A DNA stretch of 34,700 bases from Streptomyces rochei (GTDB lineage: Bacteria > Actinomycetota > Actinomycetes > Streptomycetales > Streptomycetaceae). The notes beneath the pieces were generated by a model. The model saw only the letters and a program-made list of their open reading frames with translations, had not been told where the DNA came from and made no database searches. The stretch covers positions 1-34,700 of the forward strand of contig MUMD01000070.1 of the NCBI GenBank assembly GCA_002155895.1, written 5' to 3'. A program made the translations under genes and the position numbers. Shown piece by piece: positions 24,790 through 32,753 of the stretch. Numbering within the stretch: position 1 is the first letter of the stretch; every line of letters begins with the position of its first letter.

Positions 24790-26085
24790 TTACCTGGCCC
24801 GCGAACGGGGGCCCACGGCAGTGGCCCCGTTGACGCCTGAGACCCCCGCGGCCACCGGCACCCGCTCCTCGTCCGCGCCCACCGCGGGCACCGGCTCGGC
24901 CTCGACGGCGACGGCGCCGCGGCGGCGGTAGCGGGGCGGCACGAAGCGCTCGGCCCAGCGCGGGGCGCGCGGCGTGAAGCGCGGCAGCAGGAGCAGCACC
25001 AGCCCGACCGCGCTCAGCACGACCACGCCCAGCACGATCCACATCGACGCGGAGTTGACGGAGTAGGTGAGCGCGCCGAAGGCGATCAGCGCCGACCAGA
25101 AGTACATGATCAGCACCGCGCGGCTGTGCGAGTGCCCGATCTCCAGCAGCCGGTGGTGCAGGTGCCCCCGGTCGGCGGCGAAGGGCGACTGGCCGCGCCA
25201 GGTGCGGCGGACGATCGCGAGGATCAGGTCGGCGGCCGGGATGGCGATGATGGTCAGCGGCATCAGCAGCGGGATGTAGACGGGCACCATCTGGTGCACG
25301 GTGTTGCGCTCGGAGCCGGAGAACAGCTTCATCACGTCCGGGTCGACCTGCCCGGTGACGGAGATCGCGCCGGCCGCCAGCACGAGGCCGATCAGCATCG
25401 AGCCGGAGTCGCCCATGAAGATCCGGGCGGGGTGCATGTTGTGCGGCAGGAAGCCGAGGCACATGCCCATCAGGATGGCCGCGAAGAGGGACGCGGGCGC
25501 CGCGGCCTCGATGCCGTACGAGTACCAGATCCGGTAGGCGTACATGAAGAACGCCGCCGCCGCGATGCACACCATGCCGGCCGCGAGACCGTCCAGGCCG
25601 TCCACGAAGTTGACCGCGTTGATGGTGATGACGACCAGCGCCACCGTCAGCAGGGTGCCCTGCCACTGGGTGAGGGCCACCGTGCCGACGCCTGGCAGCG
25701 GGATCCACAGGATGGTCAGACCCTGCACCACCATCACGCCGGCGGCGATCATCTGGCCGCCCAGCTTGATCAGGGCGTCGATCTCGAACTTGTCGTCCAG
25801 GACGCCGATCAGCCAGATCAGGGCGGCTCCGGAGAGCAGCGCGCGCGGCTCGTTGGACTTCTCGAAGACCTCGCTGAGGTTGGTGAGGTGGTCGGCGACC
25901 AGCAGTCCGGCGCACAGCCCGAAGAACATGGCGATACCGCCGAGGCGCGGAGTGGGCTCCCGGTGCACGTCGCGTGCCCGGATCTCCGGCATCGCCCCCG
26001 CCACGATCGCGAACTTCCGTACCGGCCCTGTCAGCAGATACGTCACCGCGGCCGTGATGCAGAGCGTCAGCAGGTATTCACGCAC
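24790..26085 (-). CDS. WecA/MraY-like polyprenyl-phosphate phosphoglycosyltransferase
   Basis: 431 residues from GTG 26085 (GGGG six bases upstream); GTG 26097 would add four codons but lacks a Shine-Dalgarno. About eleven membrane helices. Family motifs: REPTPRLGG near 43-51, LDDKFEID near 95 (Mg2+-binding DD), NAVNFVDGLDGLAAG near 155-170, IFMGDSGSMLIG near 225 and ADRGHLHHRLLEIGHS near 310. These are the catalytic motifs of enzymes that transfer a sugar-1-phosphate to undecaprenyl/decaprenyl phosphate. The position next to atpI equals mycobacterial wecA (Rv1302), a GlcNAc-1-P transferase that starts arabinogalactan synthesis. Here it probably starts a teichoic or teichuronic wall polymer. 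The C-terminal 75 residues are a low-complexity Val/Ala/Glu tail. Confidence 0.9.
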   Translation of the reverse strand: MREYLLTLCITAAVTYLLTGPVRKFAIVAGAMPEIRARDVHREPTPRLGGIAMFFGLCAGLLVADHLTNLSEVFEKSNEPRALLSGAALIWLIGVLDDKFEIDALIKLGGQMIAAGVMVVQGLTILWIPLPGVGTVALTQWQGTLLTVALVVITINAVNFVDGLDGLAAGMVCIAAAAFFMYAYRIWYSYGIEAAAPASLFAAILMGMCLGFLPHNMHPARIFMGDSGSMLIGLVLAAGAISVTGQVDPDVMKLFSGSERNTVHQMVPVYIPLLMPLTIIAIPAADLILAIVRRTWRGQSPFAADRGHLHHRLLEIGHSHSRAVLIMYFWSALIAFGALTYSVNSASMWIVLGVVVLSAVGLVLLLLPRFTPRAPRWAERFVPPRYRRRGAVAVEAEPVPAVGADEERVPVAAGVSGVNGATAVGPRSRAR

Positions 26086-26125
26086 GGGCTTCCCCACAGG
26101 TCTCGCTGGCCATTCCCAGCCTCAC

Positions 26126-26144
26126 ACCCTAGCGATGCGCGCAT
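26126..26144 (-). promoter_or_regulatory. -10 candidate and palindrome upstream of the phosphoglycosyltransferase gene
   Basis: On the minus strand TAGGGT (26131-26126) fits a Streptomyces -10, about 40 bp before the start. The perfect palindrome ATGCGCGCAT (26135-26144) lies in the spacer just upstream. No good -35 is seen. Confidence 0.3.
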
Positions 26145-26215
26145 ATGGTTGAGGACTTCCGGGTAGCGACGATGGTTGCACGTGTGGCTGTGCACATGCG
26201 TGCGCCTACCCCGCC

Positions 26216-27472
26216 TCAGTCCGCATACGGCGGGAACTGCGCGACCAGGTCCCGTACGTCGTCCCGCGCCCGGGCCGGCTCCGTGCTCCCCCTGAGCACC
26301 TCGGCGACCAGGGTGGCCACCGCCCGCATCTCCCGCTCGCCCATGCCCTGGGTGGTCACCGCCGCGGTGCCCAGGCGCAGCCCGCGGGTGTCCGCGTGGG
26401 GCAGCGCACAGCAGTCCAGGACGATCCCGGCCGCCGCGAGCCGGCCCCGGGCGGTCCTGCCGTCGACGCCGAGCGGGGCGGGGTCGGCGGTGAGCAGGTG
26501 GGTGTCGGTGCCGCCGGTGGTGACGGTCAGGCCCTCGGCGGCCAGGTGGGCGGCGAGGGTGCGGGCGTTGGCGATCACCTGATGGGCGTACGCGGCGAAG
26601 GCCGGTGTCGACGCCTCCCCGAAGGCGACCGCCTTGGCGGCGATGGTGTGCATCTGCGCGCCGCCCTGGGTGAACGGGAAGACCGCCCGGTCGACCCGCT
26701 CGGCCAGGTCGGCCCCGCACAGGAGCATGCCGCCGCGCGGTCCGCGCAGCACCTTGTGCGTGGTGGCGCACACGACGTCGGCGTACGGCACCGGGCTGGG
26801 CGCCGCTCCCCCGGCGACCAGCCCGATCGGGTGCGCGGCGTCCGCGATGAGGTAGGCGCCCACCTCGTCGGCGATGTCGCGGAAGGCCGCGTAGTCGGGG
26901 TGACGGGGGTAGGCGATCGAACCGCACACGATCGCCTTGGGCCGGTGGCCGCGGGCCAGGGCGCGCACCTGGTCGTAGTCGATCAGCCCGGTCTCCGCGT
27001 CCACCCCGTAGCCGACGAAGTCGAACCAGCGGCCGGAGAAGTTGGCCGGCGATCCGTGGGTGAGGTGGCCGCCGTGGGGCAGGCCGAGGGCGAGGACGGT
27101 GTCGCCGGGGCGCAGCAGCGCGGCGTAGGCGGCCAGCACGGCGGAGGAGCCGGAGTGGGACTGCACGTTGGCGTGCTCGGCGCCGAAGAGGGCCCGGGCG
27201 CGCTCGACGGCCAGCCGCTCGGCGACGTCCACGATCTCGCAGCCGCCGTGGTGCCGGGCGCCCGGATAGCCCTCGGCGTACTTGTTGGCCAGCGGGGAGC
27301 CGAGGGCGGCCAGCACCGCGGGTGAGGTGAAGTTCTCGGCGGCGATCAGCTGGAGGGTCGTCGACTGGCGGCGGCCCTCGGCGTGCAGGATCTCGGCCAG
27401 CTCGGGGTCCTGGCGCAGCAGGACGCCGAGCGTGCTGTCATCGGCCTCGAGGATGTCGTGGGTGACCGACAT
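26216..27472 (-). CDS. glyA: Serine hydroxymethyltransferase paralogue with altered active site
   Basis: 418 residues from ATG 27472 (GGAG six bases upstream). PLP-dependent fold-type I: LQLIAAENFTSPAVLAALGSPLANKYAEGYPG (41-71), SHSGSSAVLAAYAALLRPGD (105-124), DAAHPIGLVAGG (D211, H214), and the Schiff-base Lys240 in TTHKVLRGPRGG. Oddity: the canonical YPGxRYYGG reads YPGARHHGG here (H74, H75); the second Tyr is catalytic in E. coli GlyA (Tyr65). The folate/serine specificity may differ, so glycine/serine interconversion is not certain. It is separated from the PTP-like gene by a terminator-like hairpin. Streptomyces has other, canonical glyA copies elsewhere. Confidence 0.85.
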   Translation of the reverse strand: MSVTHDILEADDSTLGVLLRQDPELAEILHAEGRRQSTTLQLIAAENFTSPAVLAALGSPLANKYAEGYPGARHHGGCEIVDVAERLAVERARALFGAEHANVQSHSGSSAVLAAYAALLRPGDTVLALGLPHGGHLTHGSPANFSGRWFDFVGYGVDAETGLIDYDQVRALARGHRPKAIVCGSIAYPRHPDYAAFRDIADEVGAYLIADAAHPIGLVAGGAAPSPVPYADVVCATTHKVLRGPRGGMLLCGADLAERVDRAVFPFTQGGAQMHTIAAKAVAFGEASTPAFAAYAHQVIANARTLAAHLAAEGLTVTTGGTDTHLLTADPAPLGVDGRTARGRLAAAGIVLDCCALPHADTRGLRLGTAAVTTQGMGEREMRAVATLVAEVLRGSTEPARARDDVRDLVAQFPPYAD

Positions 27473-27522
27473 GGTGCGCTCCGGGCGTGCGTCGACGGTG
27501 ACGTACGACCAATGTAGGCCCG

Positions 27523-27567
27523 GGACCGCGACGCCGCCCGGCGCACGCCGGCCCCGCGTCCCGGTCC
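27523..27567 (-). terminator. Hairpin between the PTP-like and SHMT genes
   Basis: Arms 27523-27534 (GGACCGCGACGC) and 27556-27567 (GCGTCCCGGTCC) pair at 11 of 12 positions with one C-C mismatch; an inner CCGGC/GCCGG hairpin fills the loop. It begins 8 bp after the PTP-like gene stop, so it probably ends the prfA-to-PTP transcript. On the minus strand TACATT (27517-27512) downstream could be a -10 for the SHMT gene. Confidence 0.5.
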
Positions 27568-27574
27568 GCCGGCG

Positions 27575-28255
27575 TCACGCGCGCGCGGGAACCCCCGTCA
27601 ACGCCGTCACCACCGGATCCAGCGCCTGGTGTATCTCGTCACCGATCGACCGGAAGAAGGTCAGCGGCGCGCCGTAGGGGTCGTACACCTCGTCGGCCTC
27701 GGCCGTGGGGGCCAGGAGCCACCCGCGTAGAGCGGCGGCCGCGCGGACCAGGGCCCGGGCGCGTACGACCACGCCGTCGTCCAGGGGCGGCAGCGTCGCG
27801 GGGTCGATGGCGTTCACCAGGCGGGTGAACTCCTTGAGGGTGAAGGTGCGCAGTCCGGCCGAGTGGCCCATGGAGATGACCTGCGCGCGGTGGTCCCGGG
27901 TCGCGGTGAGCACCAGGTCGGCGCGGATCACGTGCTCGTCGAGCAGCTCGCGCCCGGTGAAGCCGGCCGAGTCCGCGCCGAACTCCGCGAGGACCGTCTC
28001 GGCGTTCGCCTCCATGGGGGCGCCCTCGTGGCCCCAGGTGCCCGCGCTCTCCACGACGAGACCGCCACCCAGCACACCGAGCCGCTCCGTCACGAAATGC
28101 CGGGTCAGCCGCTCGGTGATGGGCGAGCGGCACACGTTTCCGGTGCTGACGTGGAGGATGCGGAAGCTGTCGCGCGGGAGTCCCACGAACGTCGTCGTGA
28201 TCTCCGCGGCGCGTTCCCCGTTGCCTATGCCACGCCCCGTCCCAGGGGCCGTCAA
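27575..28255 (-). CDS. Low-molecular-weight PTP-like protein with Ser in place of the catalytic Cys
   Basis: 226 residues from TTG 28255, whose TG is shared with the sua5 stop (ATTGA); GAGGTG lies five bases upstream. Shorter GTG starts near residue 25 are possible. The fold is that of low-molecular-weight protein tyrosine phosphatases: P-loop HVSTGNVCRSPITERL, then ESAGTWGHEGAPMEANAETVLAEFGADSAGFTGREL, DLVLTATRDHRAQV and YDPYGAPLTFF with the general-acid Asp-Pro pair. In active enzymes the loop is V-C-x-G-N-x-C-R-S; here the first Cys is Ser (codon AGC). The remaining Cys, Arg and Asp are kept. It may bind phospho-ligands without hydrolysing them. An insertion around 145-190 (VRARALVRAAAALRGWLLAP) is also unusual. 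It is cotranscribed with sua5. Confidence 0.85.
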   Translation of the reverse strand: MTAPGTGRGIGNGERAAEITTTFVGLPRDSFRILHVSTGNVCRSPITERLTRHFVTERLGVLGGGLVVESAGTWGHEGAPMEANAETVLAEFGADSAGFTGRELLDEHVIRADLVLTATRDHRAQVISMGHSAGLRTFTLKEFTRLVNAIDPATLPPLDDGVVVRARALVRAAAALRGWLLAPTAEADEVYDPYGAPLTFFRSIGDEIHQALDPVVTALTGVPARA

Positions 28256-28899
28256 TTCGCCACCTCGAGGTCGGGTACTACCTTTCGCAGCTCCTCGGCC
28301 GACAACGCGCCCGCGCGCAGCAGGACGGGCACCTCTCGGGTGACGTCGACGATGGACGACGGGACGTTGCCGGGGGTGGGGCCGCCGTCGAGGTAGACGG
28401 AGACGGAGTCGCCGAGCATCTGCTGGGCGGCGTCGCAGTCCTCGGGCGCCGGGTGGCCCGTGAGGTTGGCGGAGGAGACGGCCATGGGGCCGACCTCGGT
28501 GAGCAGCTCGATGGCGACCGGGTGCAGCGGCATGCGCACGGCGACCGTGCCGCGGGTCTCGCCGAGGTCCCACTGGAGGGACGGCTGGTGCTTGGCGACC
28601 AGCGTCAGGGCCCCCGGCCAGAAGGCGTCGACCAGCTCCCAGGCCATCTCGGAGAAGTCGGTGACCAGGCCGTGCAGGGTGTTCGGCGAGCCGATGAGGA
28701 CCGGCGAGGGCATGTTGCGGCCGCGGCCCTTGGCCTCAAGCAGGTCGCCGACGGCCTCCGGCGTGAAGGCGTCGGCGCCGATGCCGTAGACCGTGTCCGT
28801 CGGGAGCACCACGAGCTCGCCACGGCGGACGGCGGACGCGGCCTCGCGCAGACCGGTCGTGCGGTCGGTCGCGTCATTGGTGTCGTATCGCCGTGCCAT
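28252..28899 (-). CDS. L-threonylcarbamoyladenylate synthase (Sua5/YrdC/TsaC family)
   Basis: 215 residues. GAGGAGG precedes ATG 28899. The YrdC fold motifs are clear: GELVVLPTDTVYGIGADAFTPEAV (27-50), LEAKGRGRNMPSPVLIGS with the ATP/bicarbonate-binding basic residues, FWPGALTLVAK and TVAVRMPLHPVA, VGPMAVSSANLTGHPAP, and SSIVDVT. It uses threonine, bicarbonate and ATP to make the precursor for t6A37 of ANN-decoding tRNAs. It is short and lacks the C-terminal Sua5 domain. It overlaps the PTP-like gene by four bases (ATTGA context). Confidence 0.95.
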   Translation of the reverse strand: MARRYDTNDATDRTTGLREAASAVRRGELVVLPTDTVYGIGADAFTPEAVGDLLEAKGRGRNMPSPVLIGSPNTLHGLVTDFSEMAWELVDAFWPGALTLVAKHQPSLQWDLGETRGTVAVRMPLHPVAIELLTEVGPMAVSSANLTGHPAPEDCDAAQQMLGDSVSVYLDGGPTPGNVPSSIVDVTREVPVLLRAGALSAEELRKVVPDLEVAN

Positions 28900-28953
28900 C
28901 TAGCGGGCCTCCTCGTACACGTACTGCGGGGTCGAAGTCGGTTCGGTGCTCAC
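28900..28953 (-). CDS. Possible 17-residue ORF bridging prmC and sua5
   Basis: GTG 28953 overlaps the prmC stop (GTGA, 28953-28950). The frame runs MSTEPTSTPQYVYEEAR and stops at TAG 28902-28900, immediately before the sua5 ATG (28899). The sua5 Shine-Dalgarno GAGGAGG is inside its last codons. This is exactly how a coupling peptide that carries ribosomes from prmC to sua5 would look. It could also be chance, as the gap is only 50 bp. Expression is unproved. Confidence 0.3.
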   Translation of the reverse strand: MSTEPTSTPQYVYEEAR

Positions 28954-29831
28954 GGCAGTGCCTTGCGGGCCGTCGCGAAGCGGGGGCGGTTGTTGAGGTC
29001 GGGGTGGTCGGCCGCGTCGGCCCAGCCCCGTTCCTCGGCGAAGATCCACGGCACCTGTCCGCCCTGGGTGTCGGCGTGCTCGACGACGACCACGCCGCCG
29101 GGGCGCAGCAGGCGGTGCGCGGTGCGTTCCAGGCCGCGGATCAGGTCGAGGCCGTCCTCGCCGGAGAACAGGGCCATCTCCGGATCGTGGTCGCGGGCCT
29201 CGGGCGCGACGTACTCCCACTCGGTGAGCGGGATGTACGGGGGGTTGGAGACCACGAGGTCCACCTGGCCGTCGAGGTCGGGGAAGGCGGTCAGGGCGTC
29301 GCCCTGGCGCAGTTCGACCCTGGACCCCTCCATGTTCTTGCGCGTCCACTTCAGGGCGTCCTCGGACAGCTCCACGGCGTACACGCGCGAGCGCGGGACC
29401 TCCTGGGCGAGGGCGAGCGCGATGGCGCCCGAGCCGGTGCACAGGTCGACGATGCAGGGCTCGACGACGTCCATGGCGCGCACGGCGTCTATGGCCCAGC
29501 CGACGACCGACTCGGTCTCGGGGCGGGGCACGAAGACGCCGGGGCCGACCTGCAGTTCCAGGTAGCGGAAGTAGGCGCGGCCGGTGATGTGCTGCAGCGG
29601 CTCGCGCGCCTCGCGGCGGGCGACGGCCTCCCAGTACCGGGCGTCGAAGTCCGCGTCCGGCACGGTGTGCAGCTCGCCCCGCTTGACGCCGTGCAGGTAC
29701 GCGGCGAGTTCCTCCGCGTCGGTGCGCGGCGAGGGCACGCCGGCGTCGGCCAGTCGCTGGGTGGCCTGGGCCACCTCCGCGAGCAGCACGCTGCGGGGGT
29801 TCGGGGGTCGCCCCCCGTGTTGTTGCTGCAC
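28950..29831 (-). CDS. prmC: Peptide chain release factor N5-glutamine methyltransferase
   Basis: 293 residues from GTG 29831, with GGAGG six bases upstream. N-terminal helical domain (about 13-90), then a Rossmann methyltransferase: FVPRPETESVVGWAID (about 105-120), SAM-binding DLCTGSGAIALALA (about 134-147), and the hallmark NPPY (about 210) that holds the glutamine substrate. It methylates the GGQ glutamine of RF1/RF2; RF1 is encoded 28 bp upstream. Also known as hemK. Confidence 0.96.
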   Translation of the reverse strand: MQQQHGGRPPNPRSVLLAEVAQATQRLADAGVPSPRTDAEELAAYLHGVKRGELHTVPDADFDARYWEAVARREAREPLQHITGRAYFRYLELQVGPGVFVPRPETESVVGWAIDAVRAMDVVEPCIVDLCTGSGAIALALAQEVPRSRVYAVELSEDALKWTRKNMEGSRVELRQGDALTAFPDLDGQVDLVVSNPPYIPLTEWEYVAPEARDHDPEMALFSGEDGLDLIRGLERTAHRLLRPGGVVVVEHADTQGGQVPWIFAEERGWADAADHPDLNNRPRFATARKALP

Positions 29832-29859
29832 GCTGGTCCTCCGAGCTGTCGTACCGGGG

Positions 29860-30936
29860 TTACGCTGCGGCCAGCTTGGCCGCCGAGTCCGCGTCGACGC
29901 AGGCCTGGATCACCGAGTCGAGGTCGCCGTCCAGGACCTGGTCGAGGTTGTACGCCTTGAAGCCGACGCGGTGGTCCGAGATGCGGTTCTCCGGGAAGTT
30001 GTACGTACGGATCTTCTCGGAGCGGTCGACGGTGCGCACCTGGCTGCGCCGGGCGTCCGCCGCCTCCTTCTCCGCCTCTTCCTGCGCCGCGGCGAGCAGC
30101 CTGGAGCGCAGGATACGCATCGCCTGCTCCTTGTTCTGGAGCTGGCTCTTCTCGTTCTGGCAGGAGGCGACGACACCGGTCGGGATGTGCGTGATGCGCA
30201 CGGCGGAGTCGGTGGTGTTGACCGACTGGCCGCCGGGTCCGGAGGACCGGTACACGTCGATGCGCAGGTCGTTGGGGTTGATCTCGACGTCGATCTCCTC
30301 GGCCTCGGGGGTCACGAGGACGCCCGCCGCCGAGGTGTGGATGCGGCCCTGGGACTCGGTGGCCGGGACGCGCTGCACGCGGTGCACGCCGCCCTCGTAC
30401 TTCAGCCGGGCCCAGACGCCCTGGCCGGGCTCGGTGGCGCCCTGGCCGCCCTTGGTCTTCACGGCGACCTGGACGTCCTTGTAGCCGCCCAGCTCGGACT
30501 CGGTGGCGTCGATGATCTCGGTCTTCCAGCCCACCCGCTCGGCGTACCGCAGGTACATGCGCAGCAGGTCGCCGGCGAACAGGGCCGACTCGTCGCCGCC
30601 CGCGCCCGCCTTGATCTCGAGGATGACGTCCTTGTCGTCACTGGGGTCGCGCGGGACGAGGAGGAGGCGCAGCTTCTCGGTCAGCTCCTCGCGCTGCTTG
30701 TCCAGCTCCTTGACCTCGGCGGCGAAGTCGGGGTCGTCGGCGGCCAGCTCGCGCGCGGTCTCGATGTCGTCGCCGGTCTGCTTCCAGGAGCGGTACGTGG
30801 CGACGATCGGGGTCAGCTCGGCGTACCGCTTGTTCAGCTTGCGCGCGTTCGCCTGGTCGGAGTGGACCGACGGGTCGGCGAGCTTCTTCTCCAGGTCGGC
30901 GTGCTCGGCGACGAGTTCCTCGACGGCCTCGAACAT
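29860..30936 (-). CDS. prfA: Peptide chain release factor 1
   Basis: 358 residues. The stop-codon-recognition motif is PAT (RVPATESQG, about 186-195), the RF1 form, and the GGQ motif is in [25 protein letters not shown] (about 227-251). It decodes UAA and UAG and hydrolyses peptidyl-tRNA on the ribosome. AGGAGCC lies just before ATG 30936 (GCAGGAGCCCAAG). It is first gene of the prfA-prmC-sua5-PTP group and starts 44 bp after the rpmE terminator. Confidence 0.98.
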   Translation of the reverse strand: MFEAVEELVAEHADLEKKLADPSVHSDQANARKLNKRYAELTPIVATYRSWKQTGDDIETARELAADDPDFAAEVKELDKQREELTEKLRLLLVPRDPSDDKDVILEIKAGAGGDESALFAGDLLRMYLRYAERVGWKTEIIDATESELGGYKDVQVAVKTKGGQGATEPGQGVWARLKYEGGVHRVQRVPATESQGRIHTSAAGVLVTPEAEEIDVEINPNDLRIDVYRSSGPGGQSVNTTDSAVRITHIPTGVVASCQNEKSQLQNKEQAMRILRSRLLAAAQEEAEKEAADARRSQVRTVDRSEKIRTYNFPENRISDHRVGFKAYNLDQVLDGDLDSVIQACVDADSAAKLAAA

Positions 30937-30979
30937 CTTGGGCTCCTGCTACTGCGTGGGAAAGGGAAGGCGGGCGACC

Positions 30980-30998
30980 AAAAACGCCGGTCCCGGCG
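30980..30998 (-). terminator. Intrinsic terminator after rpmE
   Basis: On the minus strand CGCCGG-GA-CCGGCG (30998-30985) is followed immediately by TTTTT (30984-30980). A hairpin with adjoining T tract is uncommon in Streptomyces. It lies 46 bp after the rpmE stop and 44 bp before prfA, and would limit read-through. Confidence 0.75.
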
Positions 30999-31044
30999 CT
31001 CCCCCGGCTGGGGTCGCGGCCGTGGACCGGCGATCGGTGGCTCG

Positions 31045-31269
31045 CTACTTCTTGGAGCCGGCGGCAGCCTTGCCGAAGCGGGCCTCGAAGCGGGCCACAC
31101 GGCCACCGGTGTCGAGGATCTTCTGCTTGCCCGTGTAGAACGGGTGGCACTCGGAGCAGACCTCGGCGCGGATGGTGCCGCTCTCGATGGTGCTGCGGGT
31201 GGTGAACGACGCGCCACAGGTGCAGCTGACCTGCGTCTCGACGTACTCGGGGTGGATGTCGCGCTTCAA
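31045..31269 (-). CDS. rpmE: 50S ribosomal protein L31, zinc-binding form
   Basis: 74 residues from TTG 31269 (AGGAGA four bases upstream). [15 protein letters not shown] is the normal N-terminus. C16, C18, C38 and C41 (CTC ... CSEC) make the zinc site of the 'C+' type. [26 protein letters not shown] is the conserved C-terminal part. Paralogues without Cys replace this form when zinc is scarce; a Zur box was not seen in the 122-bp upstream gap. Confidence 0.96.
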   Translation of the reverse strand: MKRDIHPEYVETQVSCTCGASFTTRSTIESGTIRAEVCSECHPFYTGKQKILDTGGRVARFEARFGKAAAGSKK

Positions 31270-31341
31270 GGTGTCTCCTAGGTTCGGGAGGGTGCCGGGT
31301 CGCCTCCGCGGGATGCGGGAGCGTGAACCGGGACCGACGGT

Positions 31342-31381
31342 CCAGTCTGCCAGGACTGGCGCCATCCCCCAAAACCGGGGG
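31342..31381 (-). terminator. Hairpins after the LCP gene
   Basis: CCCCC-AAAACC-GGGGG (31366-31381) lies 11 bp after the LCP stop; on the minus strand its loop is GGTTTT. A second hairpin CCAGTC/GACTGG (31342-31359) follows. Together they probably separate LCP from rpmE transcription. Confidence 0.5.
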
Positions 31382-31391
31382 CGGCCGTCAT

Positions 31392-32540
31392 CTATTCCGC
31401 CGTGTTCACGACGCCCTTGGCCTCGCCGGTGGCCGTGCCCCGAGTGGCCGACTCCGGGATCGGCCGGTCGTTCTTCAGGGCCGTCCAGACCTGGTCCGCC
31501 TTGCTCTTCTCCAGCAGGACCCGGTTCGGGTCGGCGGGGTCGTAGACGACCGGCATCGTGACCATGTGCATGTTGGCCGGGGTGATGCCCTTCAGTCCGG
31601 TCGCGAAGGACATCAGGGAGTTGACCGAGCCCAGGTCGGAGTCGGTGGTCACGGTCTTGGTGGCGGTGTCGGCGATGTCGTACAGCTTCTTCGGGTTGCC
31701 GAGCAGGCCGATGTCCTTGACCTGGTCGACCAGGGCCTTGACGAAGGCCTGCTGGAGCTGGATGCGGCCGAGGTCGGAGCCGTCGCCGACGCCGTGCCGG
31801 GTGCGGACCAGGCCGAGGGCCTGCTCGCCGTCGAGGGTGTGGGTGCCGGCCGGCAGGTCGAGGTGGCTGTCGGGGTCCTTGATGGCCTCGCTCGTGGTGA
31901 CCTCCACGCCGCCGAGGTCGTCGACGAGCTGCTGGAAGCCGCTGAAGTCGACCTCCAGGTAGTGGTCCATGCGCAGGCCGCTGAGCGTCTCGACGGTCTT
32001 GACCGCACAGGGGGCGCCGCCGGTGGAGTAGGCGGAGTTGAACATCACCTGCCGCGCGGCGGGGTGCTCGCCGCCGTCCGCGTCGGTGCACTCGGGGCGG
32101 TCGATGAGGGTGTCGCGCGGGATGGAGACGACGCTGGCCTTCTTGTGGCCCTGGTAGACGTGCACGATCATCGCGGTGTCGGAGCGGGCGGTGCCGTCGT
32201 CGGTGCCGCCGCCGAGCTTCTCGTTGCCGCCGGAGCGGGTGTCCGAGCCGAGGACGAGGATGTTCTGCGAGCCGTTGTCGGCCTTGGCCGGACGGTCCGC
32301 GCCGAGCATCTGGTCGATGTCGACGCTGTGCAGATTGCCGTTGAGCTTGAAGAACAGGACTCCGGCGCCGGTGCCGCCCAGGACCACGATCCCCGCGGCG
32401 CTCCACGCCGCGACGAGCAGGGCCTTGCGCCGCTTGGCCCGGGGCTTGCGGCGGCGGCCCTTGGCCCGGCGGCCGGGCCCGCCGGCGCGGGACGGTCCGG
32501 GGCCGGGTATCGCGGGGTCGGGCATGCTCTCGGCGGACAT
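31392..32540 (-). CDS. LCP (LytR-CpsA-Psr) family cell-wall ligase
   Basis: 382 residues from ATG 32540 (GAGGAG three bases upstream; ATG five codons on, with GGAGAG, is an alternative). A basic cytoplasmic N-terminus ([17 protein letters not shown], about 23-39) precedes one membrane helix (about 40-62). The extracellular LCP domain has [88 protein letters not shown]. The Arg/Asp residues in SDTRSG, RSDT and PRDT bind polyprenyl-pyrophosphate. These enzymes attach wall polymers to peptidoglycan, which complements the phosphoglycosyltransferase 6 kb away. Confidence 0.94.
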   Translation of the reverse strand: MSAESMPDPAIPGPGPSRAGGPGRRAKGRRRKPRAKRRKALLVAAWSAAGIVVLGGTGAGVLFFKLNGNLHSVDIDQMLGADRPAKADNGSQNILVLGSDTRSGGNEKLGGGTDDGTARSDTAMIVHVYQGHKKASVVSIPRDTLIDRPECTDADGGEHPAARQVMFNSAYSTGGAPCAVKTVETLSGLRMDHYLEVDFSGFQQLVDDLGGVEVTTSEAIKDPDSHLDLPAGTHTLDGEQALGLVRTRHGVGDGSDLGRIQLQQAFVKALVDQVKDIGLLGNPKKLYDIADTATKTVTTDSDLGSVNSLMSFATGLKGITPANMHMVTMPVVYDPADPNRVLLEKSKADQVWTALKNDRPIPESATRGTATGEAKGVVNTAE

Positions 32541-32679
32541 GGGCTCCTCGGTGGTCGTGCGGTCGCTTACCCCCTGCGGTCGGGGTCGGGTCGGTCGGCT
32601 CCGGCGGTTTCCGCCGGTACCTCACCATCGTCCCCCCGTAGCCAGGACGGCGGAACTCGGGACAGGGTTGCACAACGCA

Positions 32680-32710
32680 CTGTGCCCGACGCGTGGCGCG
32701 CCGGGCACAG
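32680..32710 (-). terminator. Terminator after the secreted protease gene
   Basis: CTGTGCCCG (32680-32688) and CGGGCACAG (32702-32710) form a perfect 9-bp stem 44 bp past the protease stop. A further hairpin CCGGCGG-TTT-CCGCCGG (32601-32617) lies closer to the LCP gene, in its leader. The 213-bp gap holds no gene. Confidence 0.55.
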
Positions 32711-32753
32711 AAAGTGACTGCGAGGGCCGCCGAAACCGCGGTCACCTGGGGTT

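Noticed and set aside
31270-31391. Zur operator before rpmE
   Set aside because: Zinc-dependent regulation of L31 is known in Streptomyces, but I found no AT-rich inverted repeat of the Zur type here.
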